From assembly GCA_965205255.1 (NCBI GenBank), contig OZ242051.1:1426001-1490000 (forward strand): 64,000 nucleotides of DNA, given 5' to 3'. Origin of the DNA: G965205255 sp965205255 (GTDB taxonomy: Bacteria > Pseudomonadota > Gammaproteobacteria > Pseudomonadales > Endozoicomonadaceae). Shown in pieces: positions 1-8,265 of this stretch. The position numbers and the translations under genes are program-made. The stretch's first letter is position 1. Every line of letters starts with the position of its first letter. The notes beneath the pieces were generated by a model, which had not been told where the DNA came from, did no database searches, and worked only from the letters and a program-made list of their open reading frames with translations.

Positions 1-1763
1 GTAAAACAACCTTGGTTGACAAGCTGCTTCAGCAGTCAGGTACGCTTGATCGAAAAGATCAGGGTGCCGAACGAATAATGGATTCTAACGATCAGGAAAA
101 AGAACGTGGCATTACTATTCTTGCCAAAAACACCGCCCTTGAATGGCAGGGACATCATATTAATATTGTGGATACGCCAGGGCACGCCGATTTTGGTGGA
201 GAAGTCGAGCGGGTTATGTCTATGGTTGACTCTGTCCTATTGCTGGTCGATGCAGTTGATGGCCCGATGCCTCAGACGCGCTTTGTGACACAAAAAGCCT
301 TTGAGCGTGGATTGAAACCTATTGTTGTTATTAACAAAATTGACAGGGAAGGCGCAAGACCAGACTGGGTAATGGATCAGGTATTTGATCTGTTCGATAA
401 TTTAGGTGCAACTGAAGAGCAACTGGACTTTCCCGTTATCTACGCATCAGCTATTAATGGCATTGCTGGACATGAGCCAGATGACATGGCAGAGGATATG
501 ACTCCGTTGTTTGATATGATTTTAAATCATGTCCCTTCTCCTGTTGTTCAGGCTGATGGCTCATTTCAAATGCAAATCAGCTCACTGGATTACAACAGTT
601 ATGTAGGCGTTATTGGCATTGGGCGCATTACACGAGGCACACTGATACCAAACTATCAGGTGAAGTTAATTAACAGAGACGGTGAAGAACGTAATGCGCG
701 CATTCTCAAGGTTATGAGCCATTTAGGCTTGGACCGTGTAGAAACAGAACACGCCGAAGCAGGCGATATTGTTTGTATTACTGGCATCGACGGGTTAAAT
801 ATTTCCGATACTCTTTGCGACCCTAAGTGCCCCGAAATCCTCCCACCACTTACCGTCGATGAACCAACCGTTTCAATGACCTTTCAGGTTAACGACTCTC
901 CATTTGCCGGTAAGGAAGGCAAGTACCTGACGTCACGTAATATCAAAGATCGCCTGGAAAAAGAATTACTGCATAATGTTGCTTTGCGTGTTGAGCAAGG
1001 TGCTGATGCAGATAAATTTTCGGTATCAGGTCGTGGTGAATTGCATCTTTCAGTATTAATTGAAACAATGCGTCGTGAAGGTTTTGAACTGGGTGTTTCC
1101 CGCCCAGAGGTAGTTGTACGGGAAAAGAATGGAATAAAGGAAGAACCATTTGAAAGTGTGGTGATTGATATTGAAAATCAGCACCAAGGTTCCATCATGG
1201 AAGAAATGGGAAACCGAAAAGCGGAATTACTCAACATGCAACCTGATAGTAAAGGTCGTGTTCGTCTTGATTTTATAGTTCCTGCCCGTGGACTAATTGG
1301 TTTTCGCTCACTTTTTCTGACACTAACATCAGGCAGTGGAATTTTAACCAGCATTTTTGATCATTATGGGCCGGTAAAAGACGGTCCTGTGGCCAAGCGC
1401 AACAACGGCGTGCTGATCTCGATGGTAAAAGGAAAGGCGTTAGGTTATGCGTTATTCAACTTGCAAGATCGAGGGCGCTTATTTATTGACCCAGCCGTCG
1501 AAGTTTACGAAGGCATGATTATTGGTGAGCACAACCGAAATAATGACTTAGTCGTTAATCCAACTAAAGCCAAACAGCTCACCAATATCCGTGCCTCTGG
1601 TACAGATGAAAATATTTTGCTTTCACCTCCTGTACGTCACACGTTAGAGCAGGCATTGGAATATATTTCTGATGACGAACTTGTAGAAGTAACACCAGAA
1701 AGCATTCGTTTGCGCAAAAAACTCTTAACAGAAAATGAGCGAAAGCGGGCTGGCCGCTCTTAA
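1..1763 (+). CDS. typA: Ribosome-associated GTPase TypA/BipA (5' end outside window)
   Basis: Translational GTPase of the EF-G family that binds the ribosome and supports 50S assembly and stress or cold adaptation. The reading frame is open from the left edge: the first codons read GKTTLVDKLL, the end of the P-loop, so the true start lies roughly 15-20 codons upstream. Visible motifs are G3 (DTPGHADFGGEVERV), G4 (NKID) and a SAL-like YASAING region, followed by EF-G-like domains II, III and V and the TypA-specific C-terminal domain ending in a basic tail (RKKLLTENERKRAGRS). About 587 residues are present, close to the usual 600-615. No frameshift is seen. The TTG at position 12 is an internal Leu codon and not the start. 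Confidence 0.97.
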   Translation, partial: KTTLVDKLLQQSGTLDRKDQGAERIMDSNDQEKERGITILAKNTALEWQGHHINIVDTPGHADFGGEVERVMSMVDSVLLLVDAVDGPMPQTRFVTQKAFERGLKPIVVINKIDREGARPDWVMDQVFDLFDNLGATEEQLDFPVIYASAINGIAGHEPDDMAEDMTPLFDMILNHVPSPVVQADGSFQMQISSLDYNSYVGVIGIGRITRGTLIPNYQVKLINRDGEERNARILKVMSHLGLDRVETEHAEAGDIVCITGIDGLNISDTLCDPKCPEILPPLTVDEPTVSMTFQVNDSPFAGKEGKYLTSRNIKDRLEKELLHNVALRVEQGADADKFSVSGRGELHLSVLIETMRREGFELGVSRPEVVVREKNGIKEEPFESVVIDIENQHQGSIMEEMGNRKAELLNMQPDSKGRVRLDFIVPARGLIGFRSLFLTLTSGSGILTSIFDHYGPVKDGPVAKRNNGVLISMVKGKALGYALFNLQDRGRLFIDPAVEVYEGMIIGEHNRNNDLVVNPTKAKQLTNIRASGTDENILLSPPVRHTLEQALEYISDDELVEVTPESIRLRKKLLTENERKRAGRS

Positions 1764-1770
1764 TTATACA

Positions 1771-1924
1771 AAAACTTGTTTTTAACTACTGTTATGAACA
1801 TGCTTTTATGGTTTGCCGTTAAAGGCGAAGTAACTAGCAATAGCCTGCTATTGCCATGAGCTTCAATGCATAACAGTAAGATCAGAAAAGTAGCGAAATA
1901 AGAAGTTAAAAGCGGGTTTTGGGT
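1771..1924 (+). repeat. Dispersed palindromic repeat, copy A (plus orientation)
   Basis: About 150 bp directly downstream of typA. It starts with AAAACTTGTTTTTAACTACTG and ends with GTTAAAAGCGGGTTTTGGG, whose reverse complement matches the left end, so the unit has terminal inverted repeats. The central blocks GTTATGAACATGC, GAGCTTCAATGCATAACAG and AAGATCAGAAAAGTAGCGA recur in copies near 24.5, 49.5 and 60.0 kb, and inverted near 10.8 and 19.2 kb. No open reading frame. Likely an ERIC/MITE-type element. The terminal dinucleotides needed to define a target duplication are not clear. Confidence 0.8.
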
Positions 1925-2312
1925 GTTACATCCTTAAAAAGGATTCCTCCCATTGCATCAGGAAGAAGATTTTCTGCATTATGGCTATTATGCGTTAAAT
2001 TTCTTAACAGTCACGAAGCTATTGACTCTACCAAAGATACAACAAATTTACCAACAAGCCACGATTAATATCGAAATCTGCGACATAAGACTGCCCTTCC
2101 TATGCGCATATTTAGTATTTTTTAATTTGTAACAATCTTCTCAAAAAATACCGAAAAAAAAGAGTCCTTCTTATCGACAGGTAACCTGCCAAAATTATGG
2201 AGTGACACAGCCGACAGTAGTATCATAGAATATCTACTATCAAGTATTTTTAGCAGTAGAAAGAACTGGCAAAAAATTATTTTATTAGACAGTATGTTTA
2301 TAAGGATGTGTC
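1925..2312. other. Intergenic stretch with a degraded inverted repeat fragment
   Basis: No gene seen. Around 1985-2025 the sequence GGCTATTATGCGTTAAAT resembles the inverted form of the dispersed repeat core (GCTGTTATGCGTTGAAGC), so a decayed second copy may lie beside copy A. The rest is AT-rich and presumably holds the promoter of the following hydrolase gene; I could not pick a convincing -35/-10 pair. Confidence 0.4.
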
Positions 2313-3293
2313 ATGCTCAACCTTTACCCGCCAATCAAGCCTTACCAACGCCACTCTCTTACAGTGGATAATTGTCACACCTTATATTTTGATGAGTCAG
2401 GAAATGCCTCAGGCATTCCTGTTTTGTTTTTACATGGCGGACCTGGTAATGGATGCAACCGGCACAGTCGTCGCTATTTTGATCCGAATTTTTATAGAAT
2501 CATTTCACTCGATCAACGTGGATGCGGGCGCTCTACACCCCACGGTAGTCTTAAAGATAATACAACAAATCACCTGGTTTGCGATCTTGAGAAAGTGCGT
2601 CGTCATTTAAACATTAACCGCTGGGTGCTTTTCGGAGATGGCTGGGGTGGCACACTAGCATTGATATACAGCATTAAACATATTGATCGGTCACTAGCCA
2701 TTATAGCGTCAGGTGTTTCTCTGGGAAGAAAGAGAGACATTTTATGGACCTATGAAGAAGGAACACGTCACATCTTTCCCGACTACTGGGAAGAATTTAC
2801 CAGAAATTTGCCAGATGAAGAAAAAGATAAACCTCTTGATGGCTACTACAAAAGATTAAATTCTGGCACAGACGAGCTCGAGCGGATGAAGCTAGCTAAG
2901 GACTGGGGTTTATGGATAACACGCTGTTCAACACTCAGACCAAATCAAGAGGCTATTGATAGTTTTCAAGAGTTTCACAAAGCTCAGGCAAAAGCGAAAA
3001 TATCTACTCACTTTGCTGTAAATAACTTGTTTATTAAAGATAATTTTATTCTTGATAATATAAAAAAAATCTCCCATATTCCCAGTATTTTAGTGCATGG
3101 ACGATATGATATGTTATCCCCCGTTGACAACGCCTTTAAACTCCACGAGCATTGGTATGCCTCAGAATGCCATATTGTAAGAGATGCTGGTCACATGATT
3201 ATTGAACCGGGTATTCAAGATGCATTAGTCAGAGCTACCAGCACCATAGCCAAACGTTTTCAGGATGAGTTCAACCTAGACGTTACCTCCTGA
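2313..3293 (+). CDS. Prolyl iminopeptidase-like alpha/beta hydrolase lacking the nucleophile serine
   Basis: Alpha/beta-hydrolase of the prolyl aminopeptidase (Pip, peptidase S33) family, 326 residues against about 315 in the family. The fold is intact: FLHGGPGNG oxyanion loop, SLDQRGCGRSTPHG, catalytic-Asp loop VHGRYDMLSP and catalytic-His loop GHMIIEPG. The nucleophile elbow, normally GGSWGS in this family, reads GDGWGG, so glycine replaces serine at the nucleophile position with an Asp just before it. The base sequence is unambiguous (GGAGATGGCTGGGGTGGC). The protein is therefore either inactive as a serine peptidase or has changed function. Start ATG follows AAGGA by seven bases. Monocistronic, flanked by long gaps. 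Confidence 0.88.
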   Translation: MLNLYPPIKPYQRHSLTVDNCHTLYFDESGNASGIPVLFLHGGPGNGCNRHSRRYFDPNFYRIISLDQRGCGRSTPHGSLKDNTTNHLVCDLEKVRRHLNINRWVLFGDGWGGTLALIYSIKHIDRSLAIIASGVSLGRKRDILWTYEEGTRHIFPDYWEEFTRNLPDEEKDKPLDGYYKRLNSGTDELERMKLAKDWGLWITRCSTLRPNQEAIDSFQEFHKAQAKAKISTHFAVNNLFIKDNFILDNIKKISHIPSILVHGRYDMLSPVDNAFKLHEHWYASECHIVRDAGHMIIEPGIQDALVRATSTIAKRFQDEFNLDVTS

Positions 3294-3377
3294 AATATCT
3301 AATGAAAAACATAAAATCCGAGAATGCAAAGCTAATGACACCAGCATTGCATTATCACCAAAGGATTTGGATTTCTG

Positions 3378-4298
3378 TTATTCAACAAAAGCATTCCAGT
3401 GACAATATTTTTCATTCTTTCCTTCAACTGTCAGATGATACGCATTAGACAATACTGAGGTGATTTTTCCTCTTTTTCCGGTGCCTATCATCACCCCATC
3501 AACTTTGCCCACTGAAGTAACTTCTGCCGCTGTGCCGGTAAAAAATATTTCATCAGCAAGATAGAGTTCATCGCGAGTCAGATCTTTTTCAACAACAGAA
3601 TATCCCAGTTCTCTAGATAGCTGAAATATAGAGTCACGAGTAATGCCAGGTAAAATATTGGCATCAGTTGGTGTATATAGCGTACCATTTTTCACCAGAA
3701 AAATATTAGCAGAACTACCCTCAGCAATAAAACCATTACCATCAAGCAAAACAGCTTCCTGAAATCCTTTCGCTTTTGCATCCTGTAGCGCAAGCATGGA
3801 GTTGACATAATATCCGTTTACTTTTGCCTTTAATAAGACACTAGAAGTTCGTTGTCTTGAGAACGAAGATGTGCAAATACTCATGCCTTCACCTTGTTCT
3901 ATGTCAAAATAGTTTCCCCAGGTCCAGGCAGCTACCATTACATGTACAGGATTTTTCTTTGGGTCTACACCCAGCGATTTTGAACCATAAAATGCCATGG
4001 GGCGCAAATATGCCGAAGAAAGACCATTAACCTTTATGATTTCTTTTTGAATACTGTTAATTGTTTTCTTATCAAAAGGCAATTCCATTCCTATTAATTT
4101 GGCAGAATTAAAAAAACGATCAGTATGGTCTTCTAAACGAAATATAGCAGGACAATGCCCGGCATCATAAGCTCTTACCCCTTCAAAAACACCAGCGCCA
4201 TAGTGCATAGTGTGGTTCATGATTGAGACCTGAGCCTCATCATCTGAAACAAAGCACCCATCCAGCCAGATTTTATTATCACTTCCTAAAAAACTCAT
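3378..4298 (-). CDS. ilvE: Branched-chain amino acid aminotransferase
   Basis: PLP-dependent class IV aminotransferase that makes Leu, Ile and Val from their 2-oxo acids with glutamate, in the cytoplasm. 306 residues, family length. Family landmarks are the N-terminal WLDGCFV, HYGAGVFEGVRAY, the PLP lysine region KAKVNGYYVNS, LDGNGFIAEGSSANIF, LPGITRDSI and FFTGTAAEVTSV. The start is supported by a strong GGAGG upstream on the minus strand (about seven bases before the ATG). It stands alone between two long gaps, with no ilv/leu neighbours. D-amino-acid transaminase or aminodeoxychorismate lyase share the fold, but the motifs fit IlvE best. Confidence 0.95.
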   Translation of the reverse strand: MSFLGSDNKIWLDGCFVSDDEAQVSIMNHTMHYGAGVFEGVRAYDAGHCPAIFRLEDHTDRFFNSAKLIGMELPFDKKTINSIQKEIIKVNGLSSAYLRPMAFYGSKSLGVDPKKNPVHVMVAAWTWGNYFDIEQGEGMSICTSSFSRQRTSSVLLKAKVNGYYVNSMLALQDAKAKGFQEAVLLDGNGFIAEGSSANIFLVKNGTLYTPTDANILPGITRDSIFQLSRELGYSVVEKDLTRDELYLADEIFFTGTAAEVTSVGKVDGVMIGTGKRGKITSVLSNAYHLTVEGKNEKYCHWNAFVE

Positions 4299-4725
4299 GA
4301 AACCTCCATCAAAAATGTTAGGGTAGTACGCCTTGTCCTGAATAATAATATCAAAACATGCTCCTGATTTTTTGTTGCCCTGTTTATCTGATTTTATTGC
4401 TATGTATTAAATTTTTTTGTAAAAAAAATTTTGGTCGTAATCTTACCTATTGATAATAAAGCAAAAAAGTATACTCACAAAAAAAGTAAAAAAAACACCG
4501 GTATAATTGTCTTGTTGACACCCCGAGTCAAGTTTCACAAAAATGAAACAAACTAATAATAATGCATTATTGGTTTTATCAGAACCATACCAAACTTAAT
4601 ATTTTTTCAAAAAATATGATAGTGGTTTTAGAAAATATTCCATTACCAAAGATAAGTGGAGACAAGATTGCTTCAATGATACAATTGCCAGCTGAACAAA
4701 CTTACTATTTAAAGGGACATATCTC
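4299..4725. other. Divergent intergenic region between ilvE and pgk
   Basis: 427 bp, very AT-rich, between the divergent starts of ilvE and pgk, so it must carry both promoters. A TATAAT lies at 4502-4507 and a TTGACA at 4515-4520, but they are not correctly spaced as a pair. No RNA gene or clear operator was recognised. An open frame from 4562 that runs into pgk has no ribosome binding site and no recognisable content, and I do not regard it as a gene. Confidence 0.4.
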
Positions 4726-5904
4726 ATGGATTCAGCCATTTTACAAAATATTAAAAAAATGGATGAGCTTGACTTATCTGGCAAACGACTGCTTATTCGC
4801 TCTGATCTGAATGTTCCCCTGAACAATGGTAAAATCACCAGCGATGCACGCATTTTAGCATCAATTCCCACCTACAAAAAAGCCATTGCAGCCGGTGCCA
4901 GCGTCATGATTATGTCACATCTTGGTCGACCGGAGGAAGGGAAATATGATGAATCTTTCTCTCTCAGACCAGTGGCCGACAAACTTAATAAATTACTTGA
5001 TATACCTGTTCGCTTGATCAAAAACTGGATCAACACTGAATTTACTCAACAACCTGGCGAACTGCTATTGCTGGAAAATGTTCGCTTCAATACAGGTGAG
5101 AAAAAAAATAATGAAGCACTATCACGCAAAATAGCAAAACTCTGTGATATTTATGTCATGGATGCTTTCGGAACAGCTCACCGTGCTCAGGCTTCAACAC
5201 ATGGCGTTGGTTTATTTGCTCCCGTTGCCTGTGCCGGCCCATTGCTAATGGCTGAACTTACTGCGCTTGAGACGGCTTTTCTTTCCCCAAAACGGCCAAT
5301 GCTTTCTATTATCGGTGGATCTAAAGTTTCTACAAAACTCTCTGTGCTTGACTCGCTTTCAACATTGTGTGACCAGATTATTCCGGGGGGTGGTATTGCC
5401 AATACATTTCTTGCTGCCACCGGAAAACCTGTAGGTTGCTCACTCATGGAAAAAGAACTTATTCCCCAAGCAAAAGCACTTATGGACAAAATACATATTC
5501 CTTTGCCAGTGGATGTAGTAGTTGCAAAAGAGTTCTCTCCTTTAGCCGTTGCCACCACCAAACCCATTGAGGAAGTAAATTCCTGTGACATGATTATGGA
5601 TATTGGTCCGCAAACGCTTATTAACTTTGCAGAGCTGATATTTAATGCCAAGACAATTCTTTGGAACGGTCCTGTTGGTGTATTCGAATTTAATCAATTT
5701 AGCGAAGGAACCAGAGGGCTCGCTAATGTTATAGCAGAAACATCTGCCTTCTCAATAGCAGGTGGTGGTGATACCCTAGCAGCTATTGAAAAATATAAAG
5801 TGAAAGAACAGATTTCCTATATATCAACCGGTGGTGGTGCTTTTCTGGAGTTTGTAGAAGGCAAAACTTTACCAGCAGTCGCTATGCTGGCAAAGCAATC
5901 ATAA
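4726..5904 (+). CDS. pgk: Phosphoglycerate kinase
   Basis: Glycolytic and gluconeogenic kinase converting 1,3-bisphosphoglycerate plus ADP to 3-phosphoglycerate plus ATP. 392 residues, family length. Visible are the N-domain substrate-binding RSDLNVPLNNG, the SHLGRPEEG loop, LLLENVRFN, the FGTAHRAQAST region, IIGGSKVSTKL, LWNGPVGVFE and the C-terminal GGGDTLAAIEK and ISTGGGAFLE nucleotide-binding loops. Start ATG has AAAGGG upstream. Class II aldolase follows 163 bp downstream in the same direction, the usual pgk-fba arrangement. The gap/epd and pyk genes that often join this cluster are absent here. Confidence 0.97.
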   Translation: MDSAILQNIKKMDELDLSGKRLLIRSDLNVPLNNGKITSDARILASIPTYKKAIAAGASVMIMSHLGRPEEGKYDESFSLRPVADKLNKLLDIPVRLIKNWINTEFTQQPGELLLLENVRFNTGEKKNNEALSRKIAKLCDIYVMDAFGTAHRAQASTHGVGLFAPVACAGPLLMAELTALETAFLSPKRPMLSIIGGSKVSTKLSVLDSLSTLCDQIIPGGGIANTFLAATGKPVGCSLMEKELIPQAKALMDKIHIPLPVDVVVAKEFSPLAVATTKPIEEVNSCDMIMDIGPQTLINFAELIFNAKTILWNGPVGVFEFNQFSEGTRGLANVIAETSAFSIAGGGDTLAAIEKYKVKEQISYISTGGGAFLEFVEGKTLPAVAMLAKQS

Positions 5905-5952
5905 GGTTTCAGGTAGAACAACAAAATGGAATGCTGAATAATCACTATTGCT

Positions 5953-6044
5953 GTTCGGTCGCTCAAAGGGTAATATAACCGCTTTTCGCCGAACGTTATT
6001 TAGATTACAGGAATTATTTGGTACTCAAACTATTACGCAGTACC
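5953..6044 (+). promoter_or_regulatory. Two inverted repeats in the pgk-fba gap
   Basis: The gap holds two exact 6-bp inverted repeats: GTTCGG (5953) with CCGAAC (5989), and GGTACT (6020) with AGTACC (6039). They could be RNA hairpins that stabilise or attenuate the fba message, or operator half-sites. This is pattern only; no protein or riboswitch family is recognised. Confidence 0.25.
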
Positions 6045-6067
6045 ATTTGTAGACAGAGGATAAAACT

Positions 6068-7111
6068 ATGGCACTTATCAGCCTGAGACAACTATTGGAT
6101 CATGCTGCTGAACACGGATACGGCGTACCTGCGTTCAACGTTAACAACCTTGAGCAAATGCGAGCGATCATGGAAGCTGCTGATCAGACCAACAGCCCCG
6201 TGATTGTACAAGCATCAGCTGGTGCTCGAAAATATGCAGGAAGTTCATTTTTACGTCATCTGATTTTAGCTGCTATTGAAGAGTTTCCTCATATTCCTGT
6301 AGTTATGCACCAGGATCATGGAACCTCACCTGCTATATGTCAGCGCTCAATTCAACTTGGTTTTTCTTCTGTTATGATGGACGGTTCACTGGAAGTTGAT
6401 GGAAAAACTCCCTCGTCTTACGAATACAACATTGATGTTACCCGCAAAACAGTTGAAATAGCTCATGCCTGCGGTGTTTCAGTGGAAGGTGAATTAGGCT
6501 GCCTTGGTTCTCTGGAAACAGGAGAAGCCGGAGAAGAAGATGGTGTTGGCGCAACGGGAAAACTAAGTAAAGAACAACTGCTTACAGATCCAAATGAAGC
6601 TGCAGATTTTGTTGAAAAAACAGGTGTTGATGCTTTGGCAATTGCCTGTGGAACCAGTCACGGTGCTTATAAATTCAGTCGTCCACCTACAGGCGATATT
6701 CTTTCAATAGATCGCATTAAAGCTATTCATCAGCGCATTCCCAATACGCATCTTGTTATGCACGGGTCTTCCAGTGTTCCACAAGACTGGCTAACCATTA
6801 TCAATGAATTTGGTGGTAATATGCCTGAAACTTATGGCGTACCTGTAGAACAGATTCAGGAAGGTATTCGTAACGGTGTTCGCAAAGTAAACATTGATAC
6901 CGATCTGAGAATGGCCTCTACAGGTGCGATTCGTCGTTATTTGGGTGAGCATCCGGCAGAATTTGATCCCCGCAAGTATTTTAAAATAGCAACTAAAGCA
7001 ATGCGTGATATCTGCCTGGAACGTTACAAAGCCTTTGGAACTGAGGGTCAGGCAGATAAGATCAAGCCTGTAAACCTTGAAAAAATGGCGGTTTTTTACG
7101 GTATTAAGTAA
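6068..7111 (+). CDS. fba: Class II fructose-1,6-bisphosphate aldolase (Calvin-cycle subtype)
   Basis: Zinc-dependent aldolase that splits or forms fructose-1,6-bisphosphate. 347 residues. The zinc/active-site block HQDHG is at residues 81-85, the glutamate-rich loop VEGELGCLGSLETGE follows, then the zinc His in CGTSHGAYKF, the substrate loop HGSSSVP and NIDTDLR. The length and the LGCLGSLETGEAGEEDG loop point to the class IIB subtype (as in pseudomonads and CbbA-like proteins), not E. coli FbaA. RBS GAGGAT lies before the ATG. Second gene of pgk-fba, closed by the terminator at about 7137-7173. Confidence 0.95.
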   Translation: MALISLRQLLDHAAEHGYGVPAFNVNNLEQMRAIMEAADQTNSPVIVQASAGARKYAGSSFLRHLILAAIEEFPHIPVVMHQDHGTSPAICQRSIQLGFSSVMMDGSLEVDGKTPSSYEYNIDVTRKTVEIAHACGVSVEGELGCLGSLETGEAGEEDGVGATGKLSKEQLLTDPNEAADFVEKTGVDALAIACGTSHGAYKFSRPPTGDILSIDRIKAIHQRIPNTHLVMHGSSSVPQDWLTIINEFGGNMPETYGVPVEQIQEGIRNGVRKVNIDTDLRMASTGAIRRYLGEHPAEFDPRKYFKIATKAMRDICLERYKAFGTEGQADKIKPVNLEKMAVFYGIK

Positions 7112-7136
7112 TTTTTTCTGCTAATCATTCTTATTA

Positions 7137-7173
7137 AAAAGCCCTGACTAATTATTTAGTTAGGGCTTTTTTG
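7137..7173 (+). terminator. Rho-independent terminator of pgk-fba
   Basis: Stem GCCCTGACTAA / TTAGTTAGGGC (11 bp with one G-U pair) with a short TTAT loop, an A-run before it and a T-run after it. The symmetry could let it act on the opposite strand too. Confidence 0.9.
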
Positions 7174-7274
7174 TGACTGTTTGGTTAAAAACTATAACAC
7201 TGCTTCTTTGAACCAAACTTTAACTTCTTTACCTAAATGTATGCATAGAGTTAATGGACTTAATGGAGTAGAGC

Positions 7275-8249
7275 ATGCAAAGTGGAGAGTTATATCATAC
7301 TACTATAGATTTAACGGCCAGCAATAAGGTTGACCTGACTTCTGATAACCAGTTAGCCGGTCAGGTGCAAGAGTGCCATAAAAATGCTCATTGCTCATCA
7401 AAATCTACCAATAAAATAACTTCTCACAGAAATCGTCAAGTTCGTAAGCATCCTTATTCTTCAGAGAAAAACATTCATTCAAAAAATTGTACACTTTGCG
7501 ATAAAAGATTAATTATAGATAGTTTTAGTCCTATTCAATCTTTTACTACTCTGGACTGCTCCCACCGTATCTGTAAACCCTGTATTAGCTTAGTGACATA
7601 TATGGCTCAAAGAAAAGAGGCTCCTGTTACCTGTCCTGAATGCAATGCAGAACAGTCAGATGCTAGCATTGCAATTTATCAAACCTATGAGCTTCCTGTT
7701 GAAGTAAAAGAGCTAACAAGCCAGGTGGCAGAACAGGCTAAGAATGTTCAGGGAAATATTGAGAATGAAGCATCAAATGACACAACAGGAAATAAAAATA
7801 TTTGTCCTGTATGCCATATTTCAATGGAGATAAATGGGCCTATTTCATCAACATCATGGATATTTACTAATTGTAATAATTACACACACTATATATGTCA
7901 GCCTTGCTTTGTTACCTGGAACACAAAAAGACTTAAAAACAACCAGCCAGTAAACTGTCCGTATTGTGCAATAAATCAACCAGAAAAGGAAGCTGCATAC
8001 TTCAGGGGGCTGTGTGGTTTTTCTTCATCAGTGAAAGAAGTTCCTGCACAGACAGAAGCTAAAACTGTGGCTGCAAATAACTTCTCATCAACAATAGTCG
8101 ATTCACTAAAAACGGCTTCGTTTGCATATTTCGCAGGCCATTATGCAGAAAGACACCTCGGACGCTTGGGACTCTTTGCCACTGGAGGCTACTACTTGGC
8201 AAGACTGCTGTTTTTAAAGTACAAATCTACTACACAACGGACAGCATGA
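7275..8249 (+). CDS. Protein with two RING-type zinc fingers, candidate host-directed ubiquitin ligase effector
   Basis: 324 residues, no signal peptide. Two RING-like cross-brace clusters are visible. The first is C72, C75, C95, H97, C100, C103, C120, C123 (CTLC, CSHRICKPC, CPEC). The second is C177, C180, C200, H205, C208, C211, C228, C231 (CPVC, CNNYTHYICQPC, CPYC). Both keep the C3HC4 order and spacing of eukaryotic RING fingers, which recruit E2 enzymes; free-living bacteria rarely encode them. The N-terminal 70 residues are polar and His/Lys-rich. The C-terminus (about 280-315) has a glycine- and aromatic-rich hydrophobic stretch that may bind membrane. Start ATG after GGAG. The gene stands apart from the fba terminator and precedes two secreted-protein genes by only 16 bp. 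E3 activity is inferred, not shown. Confidence 0.75.
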   Translation: MQSGELYHTTIDLTASNKVDLTSDNQLAGQVQECHKNAHCSSKSTNKITSHRNRQVRKHPYSSEKNIHSKNCTLCDKRLIIDSFSPIQSFTTLDCSHRICKPCISLVTYMAQRKEAPVTCPECNAEQSDASIAIYQTYELPVEVKELTSQVAEQAKNVQGNIENEASNDTTGNKNICPVCHISMEINGPISSTSWIFTNCNNYTHYICQPCFVTWNTKRLKNNQPVNCPYCAINQPEKEAAYFRGLCGFSSSVKEVPAQTEAKTVAANNFSSTIVDSLKTASFAYFAGHYAERHLGRLGLFATGGYYLARLLFLKYKSTTQRTA

Positions 8250-8265
8250 GCATAAGGTATAAAAA

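Noticed and set aside
2308..2610. Overlapping frame in the start region of the Pip-like gene
   Set aside because: It overlaps a gene with clear hydrolase motifs, lacks its own ribosome site and encodes no recognisable protein.
2630..2660. Asp of GDGWGG as a haloalkane-dehalogenase/epoxide-hydrolase-type nucleophile
   Set aside because: In those enzymes Asp sits at the centre of the elbow (G-x-D-W-G). Here it is one position earlier and the centre is Gly, so the geometry does not fit.
4562..4871. Possible small genes upstream of pgk
   Set aside because: Frames overlap the well-supported pgk start and show no motif or ribosome site.
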